64,000 bases of DNA from Marinobacter sediminum (lineage in GTDB: Bacteria > Pseudomonadota > Gammaproteobacteria > Pseudomonadales > Oleiphilaceae), in NCBI RefSeq assembly GCF_023657445.1, contig NZ_JAGTWY010000001.1, positions 3,658,001-3,722,000 on the forward strand, given 5' to 3'. A model generated the notes under the pieces. The model saw nothing but the letters and a program-made list of their open reading frames with translations, made no database searches and was not told the DNA's origin. Of this stretch, positions 49,508 to 59,189 are shown piece after piece. The translations under genes and the position numbers were made by a program. Numbering within the stretch: the stretch's first letter is position 1; the number at the start of each line of letters is the position of its first letter.

Positions 49508-51244
49508 ATGACATTGCCACTGGAGACGACAAGACCAGGCCAATTGCGACTGTTGGTTCTTGTTCCCGATTATTCGGACTTTCTCTGGCTTAACGCGCTT
49601 CTTGCCGATGATCCGGACTTTGATGCCGATGCGACCTGGTGTCCGGATCTCGTCGACTGTGACGATCTCATCCGCAATGCCAGTTTCGACGTGATCATCT
49701 GGGACTGCGTGTTCCACGGGGGTTCTGAATCCGCGTTTCTGCAATACCTCGCGGTTGCCAGTAATGAAAAGCCGGTACTCGCCCTGAGTGCCGAGCCTGC
49801 CGATGAGCGTGCTTCTGAGCTCCTTTCCTCCGGTGCTTCCGATTACCTTTCCCGCCATGCTCTGGATCGATGGGGTTTCCGACGGGCAGTCAAAAGCCTT
49901 TGGTACCGGGGACAGCTGTCGGAATCCGCCCATGGCCAGCTTGGTCGCGACGTGGCAACCGGGTTTATTAATCGTGGCCTGTTCTTTGACCGGTTGCAGC
50001 AATCACTTTTGCGTGCAGAACGGGGCGGTCATCGCCTGGCATTGCTGCATCTGAATATCGATGACTTTCGCAGCATCAATGAATCCTTTGGTTACCAGAA
50101 AAGTGATCAGTTGATGATGAAGCTGGCCGAGCGCCTGCGCCACAGCTTGCGTCGGGTGGACTCGCTGATGCGTATCGGTGGTGATGAGCTCGCCATCATC
50201 ATCGAAAAGGTGGAAGACTCGCTGGATATCACTCAGATCATCCGGAAAGTGGTCAGCGCTCTGGACGAGCCAGTCACCATTGATGGCCAGACCATCGGCG
50301 TCAACGCCAGTCTGGGTGTGGCAACCTACCCAGAGGCCGGGGACACGGCTGATAACATGTTGCGCCGGGCCAATCGCGCCATGTTTGAGGCCAAGCGGGA
50401 CCCGGGCACAAGCTACCGCTTTTACGATCGCCAACTCCATATTTCTGCGGGTTATCAGTTGCGTCTTGAGGCTGATCTGCGCAGCGCGCTGCGGGGCAAC
50501 GAGCTGGAACTCTATTATCAGCCTCGCATTGATCTGGCTACCGAAGAAGTGCGCGGTGTCGAATGCCTGTTGCGCTGGAACCACCCGGAACGTGGCCTGG
50601 TGGGGCCAGATGAGTTTATCCCGGTGGCAGAACGCAGTGGCCTGATTGTGCCCATCGGCTACTGGGTGATTGAACAAGCCTGTCAGCGCCTGCAAGAATC
50701 CGCAGAACTGGGCTTTCCGGGGCTGGTTTTTGCGGTCAATCTGTCGTTCCGTCAGTTTCACGACCGCAAGATGACGGAAACCATTTTCCGGATCATCTTC
50801 AATGCCAATGTCGACACCAGCCTGTTGGAACTGGAACTGACGGAAAGTGCCATGATGCACGACCCCGAATACGCCCAGCGGTGCCTGCGGGAACTGAATC
50901 AGCTTGGCATCAGCTTTGCGCTCGATGACTTCGGCACCGGTTTCTCCTCTCTGAGCAACCTCCAGCACCTGCCCATCTCCCTGGTAAAGATTGATAAGTC
51001 CTTCGTTCAGGAGCTGGGTAACTCCGCCGATGCCGAGCACATCATCCGGGCGATTATCAGTCTCGCTCACAGTCTCCAGATCAGTGTGGTTGCGGAGGGT
51101 GTTGAAACTGAGGGTCAGCTTGAGTTCCTGCGCCAGCAACACTGTGACGAGATTCAGGGTTACTATTACGCCCGCCCCATGCCCTGGAACGACCTTGTTC
51201 AATTCCTGAACAACCGGGGACAGGCCGCTTGCCTGCAGCAGTAA
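49508..51244 (+). CDS. Receiver-like/GGDEF/EAL cyclic-di-GMP protein
   Basis: Protein of 578 residues. Residues 1-140 resemble a response-regulator receiver (FDVIIWDCVFHGG with a probable phospho-Asp; the usual Lys before Pro is Arg in SDYLSRHAL). Residues 155-315 are a GGDEF domain whose motif is GGDEL, so synthesis is uncertain. Residues 325-570 are an EAL domain with ECLLRW, NLSFRQF, LELTES, LDDFGTGFSSL, KIDKSFV and AEGVE, so all main catalytic acids are present and phosphodiesterase activity is likely. A cyclic-di-GMP degrading regulator is the best guess. Confidence 0.9.
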   Translation: MTLPLETTRPGQLRLLVLVPDYSDFLWLNALLADDPDFDADATWCPDLVDCDDLIRNASFDVIIWDCVFHGGSESAFLQYLAVASNEKPVLALSAEPADERASELLSSGASDYLSRHALDRWGFRRAVKSLWYRGQLSESAHGQLGRDVATGFINRGLFFDRLQQSLLRAERGGHRLALLHLNIDDFRSINESFGYQKSDQLMMKLAERLRHSLRRVDSLMRIGGDELAIIIEKVEDSLDITQIIRKVVSALDEPVTIDGQTIGVNASLGVATYPEAGDTADNMLRRANRAMFEAKRDPGTSYRFYDRQLHISAGYQLRLEADLRSALRGNELELYYQPRIDLATEEVRGVECLLRWNHPERGLVGPDEFIPVAERSGLIVPIGYWVIEQACQRLQESAELGFPGLVFAVNLSFRQFHDRKMTETIFRIIFNANVDTSLLELELTESAMMHDPEYAQRCLRELNQLGISFALDDFGTGFSSLSNLQHLPISLVKIDKSFVQELGNSADAEHIIRAIISLAHSLQISVVAEGVETEGQLEFLRQQHCDEIQGYYYARPMPWNDLVQFLNNRGQAACLQQ

Positions 51245-51297
51245 GCCGCTGTACCTTTCCCCCTTAATTTGATCCTGATGTTATCGACAGAGGTTGC

Positions 51298-53640
51298 ATG
51301 AACAGTATTTCCAGGCGCATCGCCGACGAGCTCGGCGTACGCGAGCAACAGGTTAATGCCACCGTCGCTCTGCTTGACGAGGGCGCGACCGTTCCATTTA
51401 TTGCCCGCTACCGGAAGGAAGTGACCGGTTCGCTGGATGACAGTCAGCTACGAAATCTGGAAGACCGGTTACGCTACCTGCGCGAACTTGAGGACCGTCG
51501 TTCCACCATCCTCAAAAGCATTGAGGAGCAGGGTAAGCTGACCGACGAACTGCGCACCAGCATTGACGCCGCGGACACCAAGAACCGCCTGGAAGATCTT
51601 TACCTGCCCTACAAGCCAAAGCGCCGGACCAAAGCACAGATCGCCCGGGAGGCTGGCCTGGAACCGCTGGCGGACGCCCTGTATGACGATCCCTCAATGG
51701 ATCCGGAAACGACTGCCGGGGAGTACCTCAACAAGGAAGCCGGTATCGAAGATACCAAGGCCGCCCTGGATGGCGCGCGCTATATTTTGATGGAGCGCTT
51801 CGCCGAGGATGCCGAGTTGCTGGGTAGCCTGCGGGACTTTATCTGGCAGGAAGGTCAGCTGAAAGTATCGGTGATCGAGGGCAAGGAAAACGAGGGGGCC
51901 AAATTCCGCGATTATTTTGATCATGTGGAGCCACTGAAGCGGGTGCCATCTCACCGGGCGCTGGCGATTCTCCGCGGTCGTAATGAAGGCATACTGGCCT
52001 ATTCTCTTGTTGTCGGCGACGGTGCAGACGACCGGCGGCAGCCGCATCCTGCAGAGCAGCGTATTGGCGCACGCTGGAACATCCGTGATAACGGCCGTCC
52101 TGCGGACAAGTGGCTGTCGGAGGTGGTGCGCTGGACCTGGCGGGTGAAGCTGTCTACCCAGATTGAGACTGATCTGATGGCGCAGGTGCGCGAATCTGCC
52201 GAGACTGAGGCAATCAATGTTTTTGCCGCCAACCTGAAGGATCTGCTGTTGCTGGCTCCGGCCGGCCCGCGTCCCACTCTGGGGCTGGATCCCGGGCTGC
52301 GCACCGGTGTGAAGGTGGCTGTGATCGATGGTACCAGCCAGGTTGTTGGCCATGGTGCGATTTTCCCCCATGCCCCCAAGAACCAATGGGACCAATCGAT
52401 TGAACAGTTGGCAACCTGGTGTCGTGAATACAAGATTGAACTGGTGGCGATTGGCAACGGTACCGCGTCCCGGGAAACCGAAAAGCTGGTAGCCGATCTG
52501 TGCAAGCGCTACCCCGAATTGAAGCTCGCCCGGATTGTGGTGAGCGAATCCGGGGCATCGATCTATTCTGCCTCCGAGTTTGCCTCCAGGGAATTGCCGG
52601 ATCTGGACGTTACCATTCGTGGTGCGGTTTCCATTGCCCGCCGCCTGCAGGACCCACTGGCGGAGCTGGTGAAGATTGAACCGAAGTCCATCGGTGTCGG
52701 TCAATATCAGCACGACGTCTCCCAGGTCCAGCTCTCACGGAGCCTGGATGCCGTGGTTGAGGATTGTGTGAACGGTGTTGGGGTCGATTTGAATACGGCT
52801 TCCGTGCCACTGCTGGCAAAGGTATCCGGGCTTAACCAGAGCATCGCCCAGAATATTGTCGATTTCCGCAACCAGAACGGCCTGTTCCATAACCGCAAAC
52901 AGTTGCTGAAAGTGTCACGCCTGGGCGACCGCACCTTCGAGCAGGCCGCCGGCTTCCTGCGCATTGCCGGCGGTGAGAACCCGCTGGATCGTTCGTCTGT
53001 CCACCCGGAAGCCTACGGAGTGGTAGAGGCGATTGCCGCGAAGAATAATCGTAAGGTAGACGACATTGTTGGCGATTCTTCGTTTCTGCGTGGTCTGAAT
53101 CCGCAGGATTACGTAACAGAACGGTTTGGTTTGCCCACCATCAAGGACATAATCTCCGAGATGGAGAAGCCAGGCCGCGACCCGCGACCGGAATTTCGTT
53201 TCGCAAGCTTTGAAGAAGGGGTGGAAACCCTGAGTGATCTGAAACCGGGTATGACTCTTGAGGGCTCGGTAACCAACGTCACCAATTTCGGAGCGTTCGT
53301 GGATGTCGGGGTTCATCAGGACGGGTTAGTGCATATTTCGGCTCTGTCCCATACGTTTGTGAAAGATCCCCGGGAAGTGGTGAAAGCGGGGGATATCGTC
53401 AAGGTTAAAGTGATGGATGTGGATATTCCCCGCAAGCGGATTGCCCTGTCCATGCGGATGGATGACCAGCCGGGTGAGAAAAACGGCGGTAAGCCGGCTG
53501 ACTCCGCGCGTGGCCGTGGCGAGCAAAAGTCCGCCGGCCGTAACCCGAGTCAGGCTGGCGGTGGACAAAAGCAGCAGAAGGGCGCCATGGCGGGCGCATT
53601 GGCCCAGGCCATGGCCTCGGCCCGCAAGGATAGCCGCTAA
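51298..53640 (+). CDS. tex: Tex family RNA-binding transcriptional accessory protein
   Basis: Protein of 780 residues. The N-terminal helical region begins [20 protein letters not shown]; the YqgF/RNase H-like core has [18 protein letters not shown]; helix-hairpin-helix segments cover [20 protein letters not shown]; the S1 domain near the C-terminus is [20 protein letters not shown] with [17 protein letters not shown] low-complexity Gly/Gln/Ala tail follows. Tex binds nucleic acids and affects transcription. Length is like E. coli YhgF (773). Confidence 0.95.
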   Translation: MNSISRRIADELGVREQQVNATVALLDEGATVPFIARYRKEVTGSLDDSQLRNLEDRLRYLRELEDRRSTILKSIEEQGKLTDELRTSIDAADTKNRLEDLYLPYKPKRRTKAQIAREAGLEPLADALYDDPSMDPETTAGEYLNKEAGIEDTKAALDGARYILMERFAEDAELLGSLRDFIWQEGQLKVSVIEGKENEGAKFRDYFDHVEPLKRVPSHRALAILRGRNEGILAYSLVVGDGADDRRQPHPAEQRIGARWNIRDNGRPADKWLSEVVRWTWRVKLSTQIETDLMAQVRESAETEAINVFAANLKDLLLLAPAGPRPTLGLDPGLRTGVKVAVIDGTSQVVGHGAIFPHAPKNQWDQSIEQLATWCREYKIELVAIGNGTASRETEKLVADLCKRYPELKLARIVVSESGASIYSASEFASRELPDLDVTIRGAVSIARRLQDPLAELVKIEPKSIGVGQYQHDVSQVQLSRSLDAVVEDCVNGVGVDLNTASVPLLAKVSGLNQSIAQNIVDFRNQNGLFHNRKQLLKVSRLGDRTFEQAAGFLRIAGGENPLDRSSVHPEAYGVVEAIAAKNNRKVDDIVGDSSFLRGLNPQDYVTERFGLPTIKDIISEMEKPGRDPRPEFRFASFEEGVETLSDLKPGMTLEGSVTNVTNFGAFVDVGVHQDGLVHISALSHTFVKDPREVVKAGDIVKVKVMDVDIPRKRIALSMRMDDQPGEKNGGKPADSARGRGEQKSAGRNPSQAGGGQKQQKGAMAGALAQAMASARKDSR

Positions 53641-53708
53641 CCGGTTTCTATCTTTTCATCGGCCGACACCTGCTCAGGAGTGGGTGCCGGCTGCAGCAGG
53701 AGTACACC

Positions 53709-55268
53709 ATGGCTGAATCCCGCCATTCTGTTTTTCGCCAGTTTGCCGCCAGTGACTGGAACGGCTTTCTCAAAGGAGTCGAGAAAGAGGGCCTGCGAGT
53801 CGATCGTAATGGTTTCATTGCCCAAACACCTCATCCCGAAGCCCTCGGTTCTGCACTGACTCACCCGCAGATTACCACGGACTATTCCGAGGCCTTGCTG
53901 GAGCTGATTACGCCCGTCTGTGCCAGTACTCGCGAAATGATGGAGTCGCTGAGGAATACTCACCGCTTCGTCCAGCAGAATCTCGGTGACGAAGTATTCT
54001 GGGCAGCGAGCATGCCCTGCGAACTGGAGGGAGACCCCAGTATTCCAATCGCCGAGTATGGGTCATCCAATATCGGGCAGTTGAAGAATGTCTATCGTCA
54101 GGGACTGGCGGTTCGTTATGGGCGAATGATGCAGAGTATCGCCGGTGCTCACTATAATCTGTCTTTGCCAGACAGTTTCTGGCGGAAGTGGCAGGAGACG
54201 CTCGGAAATCAGCAAAGCCTGAAGGACTTCAAATCAGACCAGTATTTCTGGCTGATCCGGAATTTCCGCAGGCGCAGCTGGCTACTGATGCTGCTGTTCG
54301 GTGCCTCGCCTGCGCTGGACGCCAGTTTCGTGGACAACGTCAGCCATGATCTTGCTGGCTTTGATGATGATACGTTGTACGGACCGGAAGCCACCTCTCT
54401 GCGTATGGGGGACCTGGGCTATCACAACAACGCCCAGGCTTCACTCAACATCTGTTTTAACGAACTGAGCACCTATACTCAAACTCTGGATAGAGCTATC
54501 CACACCACCTGGCCGGCCTATGAAGCGATCGGCACCCGCCGGGGCGACAAGTTTATCCAGATCAACACCAGTGTGCTCCAGATCGAAAACGAGTATTACA
54601 GTGCAGTTCGCCCCAAGCGGACGACCGAGCGTGAAGAGAAGCCAATTCAGGCCCTGGAAGCCCGTGGTGTTGAATACATTGAGGTTCGTTGTCTGGACCT
54701 TGATCCATTCTCGCCGGTGGGTGTGAATGAGGCCCAGATTGATTTCCTGGATTTGTTCCTGCTGGATTGCCTGCTCTCGGACAGTCCTTGCATCGGTGAT
54801 GCCGAGTGCGAGCGCCTGGATGATAATTACAAGGATGTGGTTGCCCATGGTCGCAACCGGGAACTCTCACTGTGCCAGGGAGGTCATCGCACGCAGGTCG
54901 GTGATGCCGCCGTGCAATTGCTCGAACAGTTGGAGCCACTGGCCGAGTTGCTGGACGGCTGGAATGGTGGCGAGACCTATCGCAACGCACTGACGGAACA
55001 GCGCAAGAAACTCTCAGGGCCCGATGTATGGTCGGTCCCGTCAGAGAAGGTTCTGGAGGCCATGCGGAGCTCGGGGCAGGGGCACCGTGAATGGGTGATG
55101 GCTATGTCGCGTCAGCACCAGAAAACTCTCCGGGAGGAAGGTCTGGATGCAGATGTTCTGGCCGCTTTCCGCTCGATGACTGCAGAGTCGATGGCGGAGC
55201 AAAAGCGCATGGAAGAAAATCAGACCCAGACCTTCGGGGAGTTCCTTGAAGACTACCTGAAATCCTGA
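53709..55268 (+). CDS. gshA: Glutamate-cysteine ligase
   Basis: First enzyme of glutathione synthesis, 519 residues, proteobacterial type 1. Blocks: GFLKGVEKEGLRVDRNGFIA, HPQITTDYSEALLELITPV, MPCELEGDPSIPIAEYGSSN, then YGRMMQSIAGAHYNLSLPD and QINTSVLQIENEYYS-AVRPKR. E. coli GshA is 518 residues. It begins 68 bases after tex; no terminator is obvious between them. Confidence 0.96.
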   Translation: MAESRHSVFRQFAASDWNGFLKGVEKEGLRVDRNGFIAQTPHPEALGSALTHPQITTDYSEALLELITPVCASTREMMESLRNTHRFVQQNLGDEVFWAASMPCELEGDPSIPIAEYGSSNIGQLKNVYRQGLAVRYGRMMQSIAGAHYNLSLPDSFWRKWQETLGNQQSLKDFKSDQYFWLIRNFRRRSWLLMLLFGASPALDASFVDNVSHDLAGFDDDTLYGPEATSLRMGDLGYHNNAQASLNICFNELSTYTQTLDRAIHTTWPAYEAIGTRRGDKFIQINTSVLQIENEYYSAVRPKRTTEREEKPIQALEARGVEYIEVRCLDLDPFSPVGVNEAQIDFLDLFLLDCLLSDSPCIGDAECERLDDNYKDVVAHGRNRELSLCQGGHRTQVGDAAVQLLEQLEPLAELLDGWNGGETYRNALTEQRKKLSGPDVWSVPSEKVLEAMRSSGQGHREWVMAMSRQHQKTLREEGLDADVLAAFRSMTAESMAEQKRMEENQTQTFGEFLEDYLKS

Positions 55269-55383
55269 CCGCCGGGCTTACCCTCTCCCTTTCGGACCTG
55301 GTGCACAGAAACTGAACAAAAGTTTGTCAGCACCAGAAGCGGCTGTTAGTTTTTGTAAAATCAGGGACAAGAGGGAGGCCGGT

Positions 55384-55599
55384 ATGGCCAGAGATATTAA
55401 ACTCGGCTGGGACGTGGAAGCGCTGAACAAGGCTTACCGTCAGGGTTATATGGCTTCTTCAATGGGCATGGAAAAAGCCCGCTGTCCCTATCGAGGTGAC
55501 GTGGTGATTGCTGCCTGGGAAGCTGGTTGGGATGACGCCGAACGGGTCGCCCGGGATGAACGCACCCCTGGTGATGATCTGTTCTCGAGAATTGCCTGA
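55384..55599 (+). CDS. rmf: Ribosome modulation factor (RMF)
   Basis: Stationary-phase ribosome hibernation protein of 71 residues that promotes 100S dimers. LNKAYRQGYMASSMGMEKAR followed by CPYRGDVVIAAWEAGWDDA matches the E. coli RMF core (RGYxAG...CPY...W-GGW). The ATG at 55384 has GGGAGG in front; an upstream ATG at 55324 would add 20 residues without homology. About 15 residues longer than E. coli RMF at the C-terminus. Confidence 0.9.
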   Translation: MARDIKLGWDVEALNKAYRQGYMASSMGMEKARCPYRGDVVIAAWEAGWDDAERVARDERTPGDDLFSRIA

Positions 55600-55622
55600 G
55601 CGCGGTTCCTGCGCTCTTATTT
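55598..55622 (+). terminator. Terminator-like hairpin after rmf
   Basis: GAGCGC/GCGCTC stem with a seven-base loop followed by TTATTT, overlapping the rmf stop and the stop of the convergent FliL-like gene. Confidence 0.55.
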
Positions 55623-56081
55623 CTGCACGACAAACTCTGTGAACAAGACGCCTGTGATGGCTTCCCCGGTTTGCTGTTCCTCCAATACCTGATTGATCCG
55701 CTTTTTAGCTTCCTCCCTCAGTGCCTGTTGCCCTTCCATGGATGTAAGCCGATCGGTGTCGGTCTGTTCACCGAAGAGCATGATCAGTTCATGTCGAAGC
55801 CTTGGCATGTGGGCTTCAACGGCAGGGCGAACGGCCGCACTGGAGGTTCGCAGGCTGATCGCCGCCTTCAGGTAGGTCACCTTGTTGCCCGGGGTGCCCA
55901 CATGGGTCACAAAGGCAGGCTCCATGGCAATGTAGTCGGTAACGCCGGTTTCCTCGACGACCTCTTCCTCTTCCGCATCGCTTTCCTGAGCCAGTACGGG
56001 AAATGCCAGCATTGAGCACAGCAAGATTATCAACGTCAGAATGGATTTTGGCTGAAGTGTCATAGGCTTGAAGTTGATCAT
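55617..56081 (-). CDS. FliL-family (flagellar basal body-associated) protein
   Basis: Protein of 154 residues. N-terminal hydrophobic signal-anchor (SILTLIILLCSMLAFPVLAQ), an acidic linker, then a domain with YIAMEPAFVTHVGTPGNKVT and YLKAAISLRT...HMPRLRHELIMLF, and a C-terminal ITGVLFTEFVVQ strand, the FliL pattern. It is not near flagellar genes here, so it is a FliL paralogue rather than the basal-body gene. Start: ATG 56081, or an ATG six codons later (56063); neither has a convincing ribosome site. Confidence 0.85.
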   Translation of the reverse strand: MINFKPMTLQPKSILTLIILLCSMLAFPVLAQESDAEEEEVVEETGVTDYIAMEPAFVTHVGTPGNKVTYLKAAISLRTSSAAVRPAVEAHMPRLRHELIMLFGEQTDTDRLTSMEGQQALREEAKKRINQVLEEQQTGEAITGVLFTEFVVQK

Positions 56082-56186
56082 GGTTTAGGGTTTAGTGACG
56101 GATCAGCAGCAATGTCACCGGATGGACCGAGAATAACAGGCCCGGTGCGAGGATGCAGTTTCAATTCATCATTTCGAGGTGTTCTT

Positions 56187-56693
56187 TTGACCAGCAGGTG
56201 GGTATTTGGGCTTATTTTCGTTGTTTGTGCCGGGCTGCTTGCCGTGGCGTTTTACATGGAGCATGTTATGGGCCTTGAGCCCTGCCCGCTATGCTGGCTC
56301 CAGCGGTTTGGCTTTATGGGCGCCGGACTGGTGAGCTTGCTGGCTGCACTGCATGGTCCCACGGGCTTTGGTGTGCGACTTTACGGCCTGCTGCTGGCTG
56401 TTACCGCGGGCGCAGGGCTCGGAGTGGCTGGCCGTCAGCTATGGCTCCAGAGCTTGCCCGCGGACCAGGTGCCTGCCTGTGGCCCCTCGGTGGATTATAT
56501 GCTGGAAGTCCTCCCGTTTTTTGAGGTGCTTACAACTGCGCTCAGAGGTACAGGCGATTGTGCGGAAGTTGTTTGGCGTTTCCTTGGATTGAGCATTCCC
56601 GGCTGGACGGCGGTTTTCTTCGTTTTGCTGGTTATCGTTGGTCTGGTTCTGTTGTTTCGTCGCTCAAAGCCAAGAGGCTGGATTGCCGGGTGA
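56187..56693 (+). CDS. dsbB: Disulfide bond formation protein DsbB
   Basis: Inner-membrane quinone-linked oxidase of DsbA, 168 residues, four helices. The first cysteine pair is LEPCPLCWLQRFGF; the second pair lies in the second periplasmic loop (VPACGPSVDYMLE ... TGDCAEVVW). TTG at 56187 (GAGG seven bases before) gives the family's normal length; longer in-frame starts from 56112 add a non-homologous segment. This TTG start is inferred. Confidence 0.93.
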   Translation: MTSRWVFGLIFVVCAGLLAVAFYMEHVMGLEPCPLCWLQRFGFMGAGLVSLLAALHGPTGFGVRLYGLLLAVTAGAGLGVAGRQLWLQSLPADQVPACGPSVDYMLEVLPFFEVLTTALRGTGDCAEVVWRFLGLSIPGWTAVFFVLLVIVGLVLLFRRSKPRGWIAG

Positions 56694-56795
56694 AACGGTT
56701 GCGGTGAATGGGTGGCATGGGGTAACTTGAACTCCATCTGAGAAGAATCAAAACCGAGACTGAAGTTCCGGGTTACCAAGCGGAGAAAAGGCGTC

Positions 56796-57275
56796 ATGTT
56801 GGAAAATTGCCGAAATGCCAGGGAGCGTTGGGGTGGCGTTAGCGAACTCATTGACCGCTGGCTCAAGGAGCGTCAGGAACTGCTGGTTCACTATTGTGAC
56901 CTGTCCGGTGAAAGCGATTATTCCCAGACCGAGGCCCTGAGAGGCAAATTCGTGCGCCTGTGCGAATTGCTGGTGGATTACGTTTCGACCGGGCACTTCG
57001 AGATATACGAACAGCTGGTTCAGGAAGCCCGGGAGTTTGACGATGGCGGGCTGGAGCTTGCCGGCAAGGTTTATCCGCGCATTGAGCATACCACCGAGGT
57101 AGCTCTTAATTTCAACGATCGTGTGGATGGCCGTGACTTGACGGAAGAAGACGTCAACGCGTTGTTCAGTGAGCTTTCAAAACTGGGAGAGATGCTGGAA
57201 ACCCGTTTTGAGATGGAGGATTTCCTGATCGAACACCTTCACAACGTCCACGCTGGCAAGGTCGCGTCGGCCTGA
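56796..57275 (+). CDS. rsd: Rsd/AlgQ family anti-sigma70 factor
   Basis: Helical protein of 159 residues of the Rsd/AlgQ family, which binds domain 4 of sigma70 in stationary phase. Conserved blocks: ARERWGGVSELIDRWLKERQ, RGKFVRLCELLVDYVSTGHF, EIYEQLVQEA and ETRFEMEDFLIEHLH. E. coli Rsd is 158 residues. Ends at a bidirectional terminator shared with the convergent FKBP gene. Confidence 0.92.
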   Translation: MLENCRNARERWGGVSELIDRWLKERQELLVHYCDLSGESDYSQTEALRGKFVRLCELLVDYVSTGHFEIYEQLVQEAREFDDGGLELAGKVYPRIEHTTEVALNFNDRVDGRDLTEEDVNALFSELSKLGEMLETRFEMEDFLIEHLHNVHAGKVASA

Positions 57276-57300
57276 TCTCCTGATTGAGGTCTTGGCATAG

Positions 57301-57339
57301 AAAAGCCTCAGCACCGGTTATCCCGGGCTGAGGCTTTTT
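57301..57339. terminator. Bidirectional rho-independent terminator
   Basis: AAAAGCCTCAGC and GCTGAGGCTTTTT form a perfect stem of 12 bases around a 14-base loop, between the convergent rsd and FKBP genes; A/T runs serve both directions. Confidence 0.9.
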
Positions 57340-57351
57340 ATTGCTCGCTGA

Positions 57352-58083
57352 TTATTCCGAGTCAGCGGCCTTATCGTCCTGAGGGTTGATGCTCAGCAGT
57401 TCTACGTCGAATACCAGCGTTTCGTTGGGGCCAATAGCGCGGTTTCCACCCGGGCCGTAGGCCAGCTCGGAGGGGATGTAGAGTTTGTAGCGTGCGCCTT
57501 CGCTCATCAGCTGCAATCCTTCGGTCCAGCCAGGGATTACCTGGTTCAGGCCAAAAGTAACTGGCTCGCCGCGCTCGCGGGAGCTGTCAAAAACTTCGCC
57601 GGAGAGCAATTCGCCGGTGTAGTGGACCTCAACGGTATCGGTCGCGGCTGGCTTCTCGCCATTGCCTTCTTCCAGAACTTCGAACTGCAGGCCGGATTCC
57701 GTGGTTTCAACGTTTTCACGGGCACCATTTTCGGCCAGGAAAGCCTCGCCGGCGTCCTTGTTTTTCTGGGCCAGATCTTCAATCTGTTTGGACTGCTCTT
57801 CCTGCAGTTGCTGCTGATAGGTCATCAGCGCCTGCTGGACCTCTTCACGGCTCATACGCTTGGCTTCGTCGTCACCCGCGTGACCGTGCTGGATGCCCTC
57901 AAGGAACTGATCCATCTGCAGGTCTGGCAGGTCGTTGCCCATGCGCTCACCAAGGACCAGTCCCATGCCGTAACTCACTTTCTGGTCGGTGGATTCCAGT
58001 TTAGGCTGTTCCGGCGTTTCCGGCGGAGTCGAGCAGCCGGCAACAATTCCGGTCATCGCCAGTGCGAGCAGTGCTTTCTTCAT
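57352..58083 (-). CDS. FKBP-type peptidyl-prolyl isomerase lipoprotein (FkpA/Mip type)
   Basis: Envelope chaperone of 243 residues. The lipobox is IVAGC, so it is lipid-anchored. The N-terminal dimerisation domain (residues 30-125) includes QKVSYGMGLVLGERMGNDLP and a long helix rich in Gln/Glu. The FKBP domain (135-235) has VEVHYTGELLSGEVFDSSRE, PVTFGLNQVIPGWTEGLQLM and IPSELAYGPGGNRAIGPNETL. Catalyses proline isomerisation in the periplasm. Confidence 0.94.
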   Translation of the reverse strand: MKKALLALAMTGIVAGCSTPPETPEQPKLESTDQKVSYGMGLVLGERMGNDLPDLQMDQFLEGIQHGHAGDDEAKRMSREEVQQALMTYQQQLQEEQSKQIEDLAQKNKDAGEAFLAENGARENVETTESGLQFEVLEEGNGEKPAATDTVEVHYTGELLSGEVFDSSRERGEPVTFGLNQVIPGWTEGLQLMSEGARYKLYIPSELAYGPGGNRAIGPNETLVFDVELLSINPQDDKAADSE

Positions 58084-58206
58084 TGCTTCATCCTTTAACG
58101 TCTGTTTAGGGGCTGTGCCCGTAGCTTTTGTTTGTCAGAACGCCGAAGGTAACGGGTTCTGGCGGCAGATGCCACTGAACATGTGTTAAGAAACCGGACG
58201 GTTCGA

Positions 58207-58590
58207 TCAGCTGCCATTGCGACCGGCAGTGGGTCCCAATGAGAACGGTGCGCTGTATGGAGATTGCCAATCGGTTTCCGGATCCGATGGCCTTTCTCCT
58301 TGCAGCGCCCTCTCAGACCGCTCTATTGCGAGCGTGTTCCACGGGCCATGCTCCGGCGGCTGGTCGGCATAGTGCCAATTGCCTTCGGTATCCTGCCACT
58401 TGAAGATGATATCAGGTCCTTCCGTTGCAATCGGGGAGGGGACCAGCCCCTCAAACGCCGGAATTTCAGGCTGTTTCTCGTCAGCCACGGGTTTGGAAAC
58501 CTGTTCCGGATCGTTCAGGCCGAAAACAATCAGTAACAACAGCAACCCGAGTGCCGGGAACGAGAGCCGGATGAGCCATTTCATGATCAT
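58207..58590 (-). CDS. DUF4124 domain protein
   Basis: Protein of 127 residues: an N-terminal transmembrane helix (MKWLIRLSFPALGLLLLLIV) and a periplasmic region with IIFKWQDTEGNWHYADQPPE, the DUF4124 signature (YKWxDxxGxxHYSDxPP). ATG at 58590 overlaps the upstream gene by four bases (ATGA); an ATG two codons later is possible. Function unknown. C-terminal part is polar and unstructured-looking. Confidence 0.85.
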   Translation of the reverse strand: MIMKWLIRLSFPALGLLLLLIVFGLNDPEQVSKPVADEKQPEIPAFEGLVPSPIATEGPDIIFKWQDTEGNWHYADQPPEHGPWNTLAIERSERALQGERPSDPETDWQSPYSAPFSLGPTAGRNGS

Positions 58591-59144
58591 GGCCGGGGTT
58601 CTCCCTTTGGGAAATTTGCCAGCGTACTGGCCAGTGCATTCAGTTGAGGTTTCGCGCTCCGGATTGAGCTCGGAGACGGGGCTGCGGCCTCGAGATTGTT
58701 TCGGATTAGCTTTTCGCGTCCGTGCATATCGCTGTATTCCGGGTTTTGGGTAATCAGTGTCTGCCAGGCCAGTGCCAGCTCGATTCGTTCTGCTTCCAGC
58801 TCCAGGCCGCCAGTGCCGTCTCGCAGTTTCTGGCATGCTGTATTCGACTTGGGAAGCCATTTCCGTATGGCGCGCAAACCACCGGTTACACGATCGCGCC
58901 ACTCTGTTAACGTAGCGTCCTCAATGCCGGAGTACCTTCTGCCATTCAGCGAAAGCCACCCGGCACATAGAATTCGTGTCACGCTCCAGCCCTGCTGTTG
59001 CAACGCCAGGCAGTTTTCCTGAGCTTCGGGGTATTGCCAGAACTCCAGTGCAAAACGCCAAAGAGGGTTATCTGGTTCCAGTTTTTCCGGTAAATCCAGG
59101 GAATTTGCCGGTAACTCACCGTTGCTTCCTGACGAGACCGACAT
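58587..59144 (-). CDS. TIGR02444/DUF2390 family protein
   Basis: Helical protein of 185 residues. NPLWRFALEFWQYPEAQENC and CLALQQQGWSVTRILCAGWL followed by LTEWRDRVTGGLRAIRKWLP match the recalled TIGR02444 family (short gammaproteobacterial proteins of unknown function). The last 40 residues, rich in Ser/Ala/Pro, look disordered. Cotranscribed with the DUF4124 gene. Confidence 0.85.
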   Translation of the reverse strand: MSVSSGSNGELPANSLDLPEKLEPDNPLWRFALEFWQYPEAQENCLALQQQGWSVTRILCAGWLSLNGRRYSGIEDATLTEWRDRVTGGLRAIRKWLPKSNTACQKLRDGTGGLELEAERIELALAWQTLITQNPEYSDMHGREKLIRNNLEAAAPSPSSIRSAKPQLNALASTLANFPKGEPRP

Positions 59145-59189
59145 GACAACAGAACCTTCCCTGAAAACTTACGTTGATAAAATGAAAAC

